Shown here: in pieces, positions 1 through 10,055 of the stretch | Numbering within the stretch: the first letter of the stretch is position 1 | Layout of the letters: each line of letters begins with the position of its first letter | From: Oenanthe sinensis | Lineage: Eukaryota; Streptophyta; Magnoliopsida; Apiales; Apiaceae | Assembly (NCBI GenBank): GCA_028671895.1 | Contig: CM053799.1 | Coordinates: 51,647,455 to 51,711,454, forward strand | Length of the DNA: 64,000 nt | Direction of reading: 5' to 3' | Program-made: the position numbers and the translations under genes | The notes under the pieces: model-generated | The model's input: only the letters and a program-made list of their open reading frames with translations | Database searches by the model: none | What the model was told of the DNA's origin: nothing

Positions 1-1679
1 AATTTTATATTTTTTCTTATACTCTGTAAAAAATTAAATAATTATAATTGACAATCGATCGTTTGAAATAATTAACTGCCTGATCTCAGACCTTAATCTT
101 CTTTTTACTGGTGAGTTAATTAAAGAAGATTAATAGAGTATGATAAATAAATAACATGAACTGAAAATGTTCATGCATAATGTATAAAAATATAGAAGGC
201 ACAGACAGATTCAACTAATCTACTAGCAGCAGAATAGCTTAATTCCTCAATGGTTACTTTACACTTCACACCACTAGACTTCGGTGACATGACATCATGA
301 AATTTAAATACTCTTCTATTGACTTATTTGACTTTTGAATAATCAAAATTTTTAAAGTTTATTACATATATTATATAATTAAAAAGAATTATAAAATATA
401 TATTATTAAAAAATTTATATAATTTTCTTTAAAATATATTTTTCAGATTTTGAAAATTATAAAAAAATATATATTTAACTTTCGGTCAAAAATAATTAAA
501 TTTGACCGTTGAAAAGTCAAATGAGACACTTGAAATGGGACGGAGGGAGTATAAAAAAGAAAAATCAATGGTTATGATTTAGCAGAAAAAAACAATTATA
601 ATGGTTGTTTAATAATAAAGTATATTTTTAATAAATATTTATAAAATCTGTTTTTCTATTTATAAATAATTCATAAAATAAAAAATATATATTTTCCGAC
701 TTATAAGGTCATTGAGAAACAGCCTAATAACTTGGACGACGTGGGTGCCAGCTGATTTGTGTATAGTAGCGATCTTTGTCTGTATATAATTAGCTGGTTT
801 TGCCGCCGGCAGCTAATTACAAATTCTAGACACTACACGTACGCTGAATATATCTTAAATTTAATCATGTGATACTCACCGAAAATAAAATACGGCATCT
901 AGCTATATATGGAGACAAAAAAAATTGGATGGTGTAATTATCGTGTTGGAATATCTTGTGACTAATATAGTTTGAATAAATCGTGTGGATTCATGTCACT
1001 AGCTTATGTGTACACGCTTCTTCCACTACTAGTGCCGTTTATCATTTACTTTTCTTCGTTTCTTTCTTCTCCAACTGCAATTCATACAGTAACAAGTAAT
1101 TATTGACTTTTATACAATTATACTTACCAATATATATTGACTTTTATCTTTTGGATAATTATATATATCAGTTAATCACTCGTGTAACAAATATGTTTGA
1201 ATAATATGATTATGATAAGTCCACTTGCTAAAACCGTAAGTATTAGGAGAACAAGGATTTATGTCCGTACTTCGCACACCGAAAAACTTTTAAAAAACAG
1301 TAAATAGATAAATTATTTATATAAACATGCCTAAAAATATTCTTCAAACTAAGAATATTTTTTTTAAACAAAAAAGTAAAATTTTGTACCGTGATTTCAT
1401 CAGTAGGAAATATATAAAACTATCTTTTTAATAGTGTTTATTAGTCACGGGTAGGAGAAAAAAGTCCAAACAATGCAGTAAAATTAACAATTTGCATCAC
1501 CACTAAAAATAATAGCTCTACTTCAGCTATAATTAAACAAACATAATATCAAGCATATGGAGGCAAACTACATAAATTTATATTTGAATGGTAGAATGAA
1601 ATAAAAGGACATATGGACAATTTATCTCAAATTTTTACATACCAATAGCAAAGTCAGACAATACTTCCTTTTGACCCTC
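1..1679. other. AT-rich intergenic DNA without a gene
   Basis: Both strands are AT-rich with frequent stops in all frames. I see no coding signal, RNA gene or long repeat here except the MITE listed at 309-551. Confidence 0.6.
309..551. repeat. Stowaway-like MITE
   Basis: The right end reads gggacggagggagta, the typical terminal word of plant Stowaway MITEs, and it abuts a TA. The left end (ta, then ctcttctattgac) is a degenerate inverted match. The sub-terminal words ttgacttatttgactttt and aaaagtcaaatgag also pair inverted. The length of about 243 bp and the AT-rich core fit the family. The left terminus is decayed, so its exact base is uncertain. Confidence 0.6.
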
Positions 1680-3060
1680 GTGTGTTTCTGATAAGTAGAT
1701 ATTTATTATGAGTTTATCCCTATATTTTTAAGTAATTTTGCATAAAATTGGATTTTATTTATGTGTTTTGATATTTTATTGCAGGTTACAAGAAATTAAT
1801 GGATTGGAGCTTGAAGTGGAATATTTGGGCTTATATTATGCAAAATCCGGATTTTTGGACAGCTTGCACAGTTTTTACTGATTGGACTTTATTTAGAGTT
1901 CTACAACTCCGTTTTAGGCTCATAAACAGTCATTGGAAAGTTTGGAAGAAGATCTTTATTTCTACCATGGGCTCAATATTTAAATCTGCTCTCATCTGCC
2001 CAGAACAGCCCAGCAACAGAAGCCTACGAATTTCTTAATTAGAATTATATTCTAATTAGGAATTCTTTCTTGTATTCAAAAAAAAAAATTTTTTATTAAA
2101 AACACTTGAAAAATAGAGGAGATAATGAGTATGGAGGGAAGGAGATAAGGACGGGAGATTAGAGAGAGAGAGACACACACAAAGCCCTAGGAGTTACACG
2201 GAAGAACGAGAGAGGTGAAGCATTCAAGGGAGAATTAGCAATAGAGAGAAGAAGGATTCTTGAGTTTTATCTTCTCTTTTTCACTTTTCTTTATTGAAAA
2301 CTTGATATCATGTCTTTCTTCTTGTATTTAGTACTCTTTGGTGTGATGTTGAACTAAATCTCTATTTAGGCCTTTAATGGATTCTTGTGTTTATATATAA
2401 GTATTCTTTAATTCTCTATGTTGGTGTTGATTACAATTGTTTATAGTAATTTATTCTTAATGCTTTTCAAGGAATGATCAATCTTGAAATTGAATTGGTT
2501 ATTTAGGTTGGCTTGAAAAAGTAGCTTAAATAAAGACCCAATTTCTATAACTTGAGATTAACAATATGTTAATTTGTGTTTAGGATAGGAATATACCTAA
2601 ATACCTTAGGTAGTCATATTAAGGTTATGTGTTAATGCTGCTCATGGATTCAAATTCTACATAGGAATATGGGGGTTAATCTTATGAGTTAGAATCACTT
2701 GAGATTTGGAAGGTCCTGGTGAATATTTGTATGCCTTGGACTAGCAATTGAAGCACTAAAATAGAGATGCGAAAGTATTTATTAAAGAATATGTGATGAA
2801 GTTGAAGGCCTAGTTTTATTAATCTTGGTAATTTATTTGTGTTAGTTTAGTTTTAGTGATACTTATTATTTTCTAAAATTTATTGTTATTTGACTTGAAT
2901 TAATTGAACAATATTGTATGGTATTTAGCAACTTAAAGTTAGTCCTCGTAGGAACGAATTTATATACTACTTGTTTAGATACGTGCACTTGCGTATAGGT
3001 TGTAAAACCGTTAACAAGTTTTGTTAACAAAAAATACACTTAAATTGTTAAAATATCGAG
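1680..3060 (+). other. Decayed noncoding repeat, probably retroelement-derived
   Basis: This stretch has no sustained reading frame. A 79-codon open stretch at 1799-2038 has no recognisable domain. It is more GC-balanced than its surroundings and holds a purine-rich tract (2155-2260, agagagaga and related words). It resembles the noncoding LTR or leader DNA found in several plant Ty3/gypsy families, ending near a word like gtgcacttgcgtatagg. That assignment is from memory of the family style, without a matching LTR pair in the window, and is only a suggestion. Confidence 0.3.
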
Positions 3061-3737
3061 ATATCTGCCATATTACTCAATAAACTATTTTCTAATGTCT
3101 ATATTCTTTAAATGTACGTACGTATAAATTTATAACTAACAAAACATAGGTCTTAACAAATTAATCCAACAATATAACCAAAAGTTTTTCAAACAGAGAG
3201 CTCAAGTATTGAAGTCAATTTCACGGGTTAAAACAATTGTTCTAATTAAAAGAAAACTTGAAATAAAGCTTTAAAGAAACCCTCAACATGTTTATTAAAA
3301 TCGGTACAAAACATCAAATGCCATGTAGGAGAGATAATATCATCATTCCCTTGAAATTTAACTCCAACTCTCTAATCCTGCAAACAAAAACACAATAATA
3401 ATTAGTTTAATTAAATTAAAACAATAAACTCCTCATGTGATATATTAAATTGATAATATGTAGAATATTATTTTTCATACCACATTCTCCTGTTTGATTT
3501 TTTTATTCAGCATCTCACGTGGTATCTCTTTAATTTCATTTATAACCTTACAATCAACCTACTCTTATTTGATGATTTTGCAATCCCCGGAGTGCTAGTC
3601 TCAAGTGTCGTTGCAAATGTCTATAAATGATTAAAAAATAAATCATAAATATGATTATATTAATATACGTGAAATGAATATTATATTTATATATATGTGT
3701 GTGTTTATACATACATATATATATATATATATATATG
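3061..3737. other. Intergenic DNA ending in an (AT)n microsatellite
   Basis: There is no gene signal. The stretch ends in an alternating AT tract (about 3711-3736) directly before the Mutator-type element. The last part of this tract is repeated after the element's right end, so it is the likely insertion target. Confidence 0.6.
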
Positions 3738-3840
3738 GACCGGTTCTACAGCCACAGTTGGATATCTTTTGATATCCAACCAACCCATCTCATACCGTTA
3801 AAAAAATAAATCAACGGCTGATATAAAAAAAACAATTGAC

Positions 3841-3892
3841 CATACGCTCTATAATAGAACGTATGTACGCTCTATAATAGAGCGTATGTATA
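3841..3892. repeat. Two tandem copies of a short hairpin
   Basis: The word acgctctataatagagcgta is almost a perfect palindrome. It occurs twice in tandem inside the left part of the Mutator-type MITE, the first copy with a mismatch (agaacgta). Each copy can fold on itself. Confidence 0.7.
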
Positions 3893-3931
3893 TATATTTT
3901 TTATTTTCAATTTTATCCTAAAGTATACGCT

Positions 3932-4311
3932 TGATATGGGCAAAAATAACCCTAAAGAAATAATAAATATAGCATTTATTATTTCATTAATTAACCCTGT
4001 TATGGTTCAAAGGCTTGGGCCCTTGAAACGAACTAGGGGAATAAATTCTAGGATCAACTGGATTTGTAACCCAAAGATCAACTGGATTTGTAAGTCCAGC
4101 CCATAAGCTCTATTGAAGCTATAGGCCCATTAAGCCTTTGTTATTAATTAATTTCGTAATTAATTAATAAAGGCTCAGTAAAGGTCCAAGAAGCCTGTTG
4201 AAGGCCTTCATCCTAGAAGGATCTAGAAACCCAAACGTGGGAAGAGTCCAACAAGGACTCCCATTCCTATAAGGTTTGAATAACCCTATCACTAGGAGAC
4301 TTGGCTTCCAA
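3932..4311 (+). repeat. Truncated 5' LTR of the Tat element
   Basis: The first 380 bp match the start of the 3' LTR at 25233 closely, up to the shared word gacttggcttccaagt. After about 4311 the sequence leaves the LTR and runs directly into gag. The TATA box, transcription start, R/U5 part and primer-binding site have been deleted. Confidence 0.9.
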
Positions 4312-4336
4312 GTATGAAAGTATGAGGAAAGCTTAA

Positions 4337-5394
4337 GGGTTTCAAACCTCAAACACCTATTCTAAGAAGCGATCCAGCGATACCGAGTATACTATTGATG
4401 CCAAGTATGCGAAGAATGGTGATGCCAGTGACTCCAAGAAAAAAGAAGGCGCCAGGTTCGCAGAGTATGCGAGGCTAAACACCGCCCGTAGCCAAATACT
4501 GATGGACATTGAGAAGGGCAAGGACCTTCGATGGCCGAAACCACTAAGGACTGATCCTGAAAAAAGAAATAAGAACGCGTACTGCCGGTTCCATAGAGAC
4601 GCGGGACACGACACTGATGATTGTCGTCAGCTGAAAGACGAGATCGAGTTTCTGATCAGAAGAGGAAAGTTGGAAAAATACACCAAAGACGGTGCTAGAA
4701 ACGATAGAGGGTACAATGACAAACAAAGGGACTCGGACCCCAAAGAAAAAAATAAACAGCCCCGAGGACCTGTGATCAACGTAATTTCAGGAGGGTCAAC
4801 CACTGCAGGTCACTCCCGAAACTCCAGAAAGGCTTATGCCCGAGAAGTAATAAGCATCATAGGAGAGCCTCCCAAGAGGGCAAGGACTGAGGTCTCATTA
4901 TCCTTTGACGATTCTGACCTGGAAGGGGTGAGGTTCCCCCACGATGATCCCTTGGTAATCACCCCCACCATAGGGAATTCTCCTGTAAAAAGAGTCTTGG
5001 TAGACAACGGGTCATCTGTAGACATCCTGTTTTATGACGCGTATGTGAAAATGGGGTACAACGATTCACAGCTGACCCCCTCCGACATGCCTATATATGG
5101 TTTTAATGGAGTGGAGTCTCGGATTGAGGGGATCATTCAACTACCTATGACTATGGGCGAAGAACCTCGACTGTCCACTCAGATGCTGAACTTCCTAGTT
5201 ATCAAGACGAGTACTACCTATAATGCGATCCTTGGGAGGACAGGGTTGCATGCCTTCAAAGCAATCGCTTCTACATACCACTTGAAACTCAAATTCCTGA
5301 CTAGGAATAGAGTGGGAGAAGAAAGAGGTGATCAGAAAATGGCCAGGAGTTGTTATGTGGCCGCTTTGAAGCCTGATGGCACTGGGGGGGGGGG
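4337..5394 (+). pseudogene. Tat-type gag C-terminus and aspartic protease
   Basis: The frame is open from 4337 and has no natural start, because the 5' end of gag is deleted. It encodes the basic C-terminal part of Gag with a zinc-knuckle-like YCRFHRDAGHDTDDC (about 4577-4621), then a linker, then a retropepsin-like protease with the active-site motif DNGSSVDILFYDAY (about 5005). The protease would mature the polyprotein inside the virus-like particle. An 11-G run at about 5384-5394 shifts the frame: coding resumes in the -1 frame from about 5395, and the original frame ends at a stop at 5458. Family and domain order are clear, and the copy is non-functional. Confidence 0.85.
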
Positions 5395-8152
5395 CAGGTT
5401 CTCCCCATTGAAGATATGGATGTCAGAGATCATGAAGAAAGAAGGGGGAAACCCGTAGAGGACTTGGAGCCCATTCCCTTAGATCCTCTAGATCGTGAGA
5501 AGGTGACTTATGTTGGGGCTTTACTCCCCAAGGACTTGAAACAACAGCTGGTTCAGTTCTTGCAAGATAACAGAGATATCTTTGCTTAGACAGCAGCCGA
5601 CATGCCAGGGATAGACCCCAAGCTCATAACGCATCGGTTGAATGTGAATCCTAGCAGGACAACAATCAAGCAAAAGAAAAGAAATTTTTCTCCTGAAAGG
5701 CAAGAGGCCATCAAGGAAGAAGTAGAGAAGTTGTTAGAAGCCGGATTTATTGAAGAAATTCAGTTTCCTGAGTGGCTGGCTAACCCTTTAATGGTCAAAA
5801 AGAGCAACGGAAAGTGGAGAATGTGCGTGGACTTCACTAATCTGAATGATGCCTGTCCTAAGGACTGTTTCCCCTTGCCAAGAATAGACATATTGATAGA
5901 CGCCACGGCTGGGCACGAAATGCTTAGCTTCATGGATGGTTTCAGTGGTTACAACCAGATTAAGATGCACCCCGGAGACATCCCTAAGGTATCATTCGTC
6001 ACTGACTTTGGTGTTTTTTTTTATCTGGTTATGGCTTTTGGACTTAAGAACGCAGGAGCCACATATCAAAGGCTTGTAAATAAAATTTTCAAGCATCTCA
6101 TCGGTAAGACTATAGAGGTTTACGTTGATGACATGCTAGTCAAAAGCTTAGACAAGGCCGATCATCTTGCGCACCTGAATGAGGCATTTGAAGTTCTGAG
6201 AACCCACAAGATGATGTTAAACCCGGCCAAGTGTGCCTTTGGTGTAGGGTCTGGCAAATTTTTAGGCCTGATGGTCTCAAAGAGAGGCATCGAGGCCAAT
6301 CCTGATAAGATTCAAGTAATCTTGGTAATGGAGACCCCCAAGACTGTTAAAGAGGTCCAAAAGCTCACTGGAAGGGTAGTAGCCCTGGGGCGCTTCATAT
6401 CCAAATCTGGAGAAAAGTGTCTACCATTCTTTAAGGCCTTCAAGAAGGTCAATAACTTTGAATGGAATGACGAGAGTCAGGCAGCATTTGAAAAGCTGAA
6501 GAAGTATATGGCCGAGCCACCTTTACTTGCCAAACCAAAACCTGATGAAGTGCTATTCATGTACCTTGCTATCTCGAGCTCAGCCTTGAGTACTGTTCTT
6601 GTGAAAGAGGAAGCTAAGGTTCAGAAACCCATCTACTACGTTAGCAAGATACTGCATGGTGCAGAGCTGAACTACTCGAAGGTTGAGAAGTTTGCCTTAG
6701 CATTAATAATGGCTTCAAGAAAGTTACGTTCGTACTTCCAGGCGCATGTTATTGAAGTCTTGACAGACCAGCCCCTGAGAAACATACTGCATAGCCCCTA
6801 GGCCAGTGGGAGGCTAATCAAATGGGTTGTTGAACTCGGAGAGTTCGAAGTCAGATATAAGCCGAGAATGGCCATCAAAGCCCAGGCTCTAGCTGACTTC
6901 ATGGTTGAATGCACCATTCCTAACCAAGAAGTCGGGGGGCAAGAAGAGAATAAAGAGAGTGAAGAAAATAAGGAAAAAGAGGAAGAACTCAAAGAATACT
7001 GGGTGTTCTTTTTTGACGGAGCTTCAAAAACAAAAACTAGTTGAGCTGGCCTAGTTTTGCAAAGCCCTGATGGTTTCATTGTTGAGTATGCAATCAAGTT
7101 CGATTTTCCGACTACAAACAACGAGGCAGAATACGAAGCTTTGATAGTTGGGCTTGGTCTGGCCAGAACCCTGAGGGTGAAGAATATGAAAGTATATGGC
7201 GATTCAAGGCTAGTAATCTCTCAAGTAAATGGGGAGTTTGAGGCCCGTGATGAGACTATGGCAAAATATTTGAGAATTGTTAAAGCTCAAGCCACGCAGT
7301 TTGAAGAATGCCACTTTGAGTACATCCCGAGAGAGGAGAATGTGAAGGCTGATGACCTGTCCAAATTTGCATCATCATAGATTGAAAGTCACTCTTATAG
7401 TGTTTATTTTCAAGTCTTGAAGACCCCAAGCATTGATGCGAAACTAGTAGCTCCGATTGGGCTGAGAGCATGTTGGATGGATTCCATCAGGCTCTACTTA
7501 GAGACAGGGAAAACACCAACCGACCCCATGGAAGCTCGCAAGCTATCAGTGAGGGCCTTGAGGTATACCCTCATAGAAGGAATACTCTACAAAAAATCAT
7601 ACGTGATACCTTACTTGAAGTGTCTGAGACCCCATAAGGCTGAAGCTGCCCTAAAGGAAGTCCATGAAGGTATATGTGGTCAACACCTTGGAAGCAGGGC
7701 TCTAGCTCATAAAGTCATAAGACTAGGATTTTATTGGCCCGACATGCTTAAAGATGCTAAAGCTTATGTTAAGAAGTGTGATCGCTGCCAAAGGTTTGCA
7801 CCCATCGTTAGGCAGCCCCTGAGATGCTGACATCCATCAACTCTTCGCTCCCATTTGCCATGTGAGGAATGGATATTTTAGGCCTATTTCCTATGGCCAG
7901 TGCCCAAAGGAAGTTCCTCATTCTTGCCATCGACTACTTTACTAAGTGGATAGAAGCCAAGCCCTTGGCCAAGATTGACGCTAAGAACGTGACTCAGTTC
8001 TTCTAGGAGAATGTTATATGCAGGTATGGGCTACCTCGAATCCAAGTGACGGACAACGGAACTCAATTTAACAACAAGGACTTCATAGAGTACTATGAGA
8101 ATTATAACATTGAACTACGCTTTACTTCAGTAGCTCATCCGCAGTCAAACGG
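5395..8152 (+). pseudogene. Tat-type pol: reverse transcriptase, two RNase H domains, integrase (broken)
   Basis: One frame carries the linker, then a reverse transcriptase with KWRMCVDF and the catalytic YVDDMLVKS (6121 onward), then RNase H with LTDQPLRNILHSP. A second RNase H-like domain follows (WVFFFDGASK, NNEAEYEAL, DSRLVISQVNG), then the integrase zinc domain (HEGICGQHLG and CDRC) and the first two catalytic acidic residues (GMDILG and TDNGTQF). The frame is interrupted by stops at 5587, 6799, 7042 and 7378, a frameshift near 7820, and further stops near 7863 and 8005. Several of these look like TGG or CAG codons changed to stops. The integrase ends at the Sirevirus boundary, before its third catalytic residue. 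The product would copy and integrate the element, and this copy cannot. Confidence 0.88.
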
Positions 8153-8153
8153 G

Positions 8154-8600
8154 ATATTTCTTTGCGTTGTAATTTGTTTTCTTGTTTTCCTACATTGTAA
8201 ATATATTATCTGTTTTCTTGTGTAGTGTAAGGTAGAAGTTAGTTAGCTAAGTGTCTTGAAACTGGTTTATATTAGGCATCAATTATTTCGCGAAGTTCGG
8301 CGGTGGTAATACTGCTAAAAGGACTTCAGAAGGATAATTGAAGATTGAGTGGACCGTGCTCTTAAGTACTTAGAGAAAATCTCTAGAAGAGCATGAAGCC
8401 ATTTGATCGAGCCAACAGGTGTCCAATTTTGGCACTTGAAGTATCAGTAATAGACATGAAGTTAATTAATCAAGCCAAGCATTATGCAAGTTGACATGAT
8501 CTTTTATGAATGTTATTTTATCTTTTTCAGTCCCTGGTTAGTTGAGTTATCCTCATTGTGAATTTGGTTGTCATTGTTAGACAATCAAATAGGGGGAGAT
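8154..8600 (+). repeat. Orphan copy of the Sirevirus 3' internal end, left of the 5' LTR
   Basis: This 447-bp block matches 21280-21727, the untranslated stretch between the extra ORF and the 3' LTR, with only about four differences seen by eye. It ends with the same purine tract agggggagat directly before the LTR. It therefore represents the tail of a preceding element unit, cut off at 8154. Confidence 0.9.
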
Positions 8601-9164
8601 TGAAAGGCATAGATATACTATCTTGTAACACTTAATTACTATGTAACTCAACTAAGTAAAAGATAAAACAACAGCAAAATAAGGGAAACTGAAGATGCAC
8701 ATGGAATCAATCAACGGAAGAAATGGTAATGATACTTGGTAACTACAAGTAACTAATTTGGTTAATCAAAGATGCCCAAGTTAGAAGAAGTTCAATCTCA
8801 GTATTGCTCATGCACTAACTTATCTAATGGAGAATCAAATTAACCTCAAAGAAGTATCAAGAAGACCAAAGTGATTTCATGTGATGTATCTCAACAACTG
8901 GATAATGTAAAGGTTAATCAACAAATGAGAACTGACATTCAAAAGCAAGAACCCCTACAAGACTAGTCACTTATGAACCAGACCGTTGCATCAAGTGTCA
9001 GGACATTGGAGGCAAGTTCATGTCAGTAATAGAAGATCTCATTTGAATTGAGTAAGGAAAAGAAATTGAAGAAGCTAGGGAAACTTGCTCATAAAGGTTA
9101 ATCCACAATTAGTCTCTAAAGAAAGTCAACATTAGATGAGTGCATATTTGCTAAGGCAAATGTC

Positions 9165-9440
9165 GATCCACAGCAGATCGAGATGCGGATCGAGATTAGT
9201 AATTGAAGAAAAACATTGCAAGGCAAATCTCGATCCACGGCAGATCGAGATCGAGATCGAGATCGAGATTCTCACAGATCAAGATCGAGATCCTCACAGA
9301 TCAAGATCGAGATCCTCACAGATTGAGATTTTCACAGATCAAGATCGAGATCCACGGCAGATCGAGATCGAGATCCAGATCAAAATCTAGATTTTCCAAG
9401 ATCGAGATCGAGATGGGTCCAGGCCAAGATCGAGATGCGG
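9165..9440 (+). repeat. GATCGA-rich degenerate array in the LTR
   Basis: The array is made of short words such as agatcgagatcgagat and cacagatcaagatcgaga, repeated with small changes. The 3' LTR holds the same array (about 22290-22570) with a slightly different copy order and length. The unit is partly self-complementary (GATC, TCGA). The array lies upstream of the LTR TATA box, a position where enhancer elements would sit, but function is not shown. Confidence 0.8.
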
Positions 9441-9592
9441 GTCGATATGTAGCATTTAATGTTCAAGGGACAAGTGGCTTATTGTGAACGGTTGATCCAG
9501 GGTGGTTGGGAAAGTACTTTTTGTTGAAGAGTCCTGATTGGGCCACGTACACAAAAAGGACAAGATCAAGACTACACGACATTATAAAAGCA

Positions 9593-9599
9593 GCACTTT
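9593..9599 (+). promoter_or_regulatory. Probable TATA box of the Sirevirus LTR
   Basis: TATAAAA lies about 300 bp before the LTR end and is conserved in the 3' LTR at 22716-22722. Its position fits the U3/R border. Confidence 0.6.
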
Positions 9600-9896
9600 G
9601 TTTTATTAAAAAAAAGATTTTTATCTCTGTATTTTCAACGATATATTAAAAAGGGAGAGCATTTACTGTAAAACAATAGTGAGAGAGAGGATCAGTTGAA
9701 TCTAGCTTTAATTGCTGTATTTATTGTTCAACTGATCATGATGCCTTTATGAATGTTGTAGCAAATCCTTCAATGAATATAAAGATATATTCTTGAAATT
9801 CTGTGTCAGCATTTATTACCTGCATATTTATACATTCTCTCATTATTTTTAAACAGTTGTATTCACCCCCCTCTACAACACTTTGGACCCAACAAT

Positions 9897-9908
9897 TGGT
9901 ATCAGAGC
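9897..9908 (+). other. Primer-binding site for initiator tRNA-Met
   Basis: TGGTATCAGAGC lies two bases after the 5' LTR. It is the standard plant Copia site complementary to the 3' end of initiator methionine tRNA, where minus-strand DNA synthesis starts. Confidence 0.9.
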
Positions 9909-10055
9909 ACCTGTTAAACACATCTAACAGAGATCCTACTGTGTTGTTTGAGTTGGTTCTTGAAAATCTCAGATCTAATTTTTCTTGAAGTTTGAGCCGA
10001 AAGTTTTTATTTGTTTCTTCCTGGAAAAGTCATAGATCTAAAAAGTTCTAAGTAA

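Larger units (their letters stand above)
8601..9894 (+). repeat. 5' LTR of the Sirevirus-like element
   Basis: The LTR starts TGAAAGGCAT and ends GGACCCAACA and matches 21728-23028 nearly base for base. It contains a GATCGA-rich array (about 9165-9440), a TATA box at 9593 and the transcription start region. It is followed at once by the primer-binding site. Confidence 0.9.

Noticed and set aside
1799..2038. 79-codon open stretch
   Set aside because: It is Trp/Phe-rich with no recognisable family and lies in a repeat-like noncoding stretch. I treat it as chance.
9165..9440. CRISPR-like appearance of the GATCGA array
   Set aside because: Units are short, degenerate and contiguous without unique spacers, lie inside LTRs, and the genome is eukaryotic.
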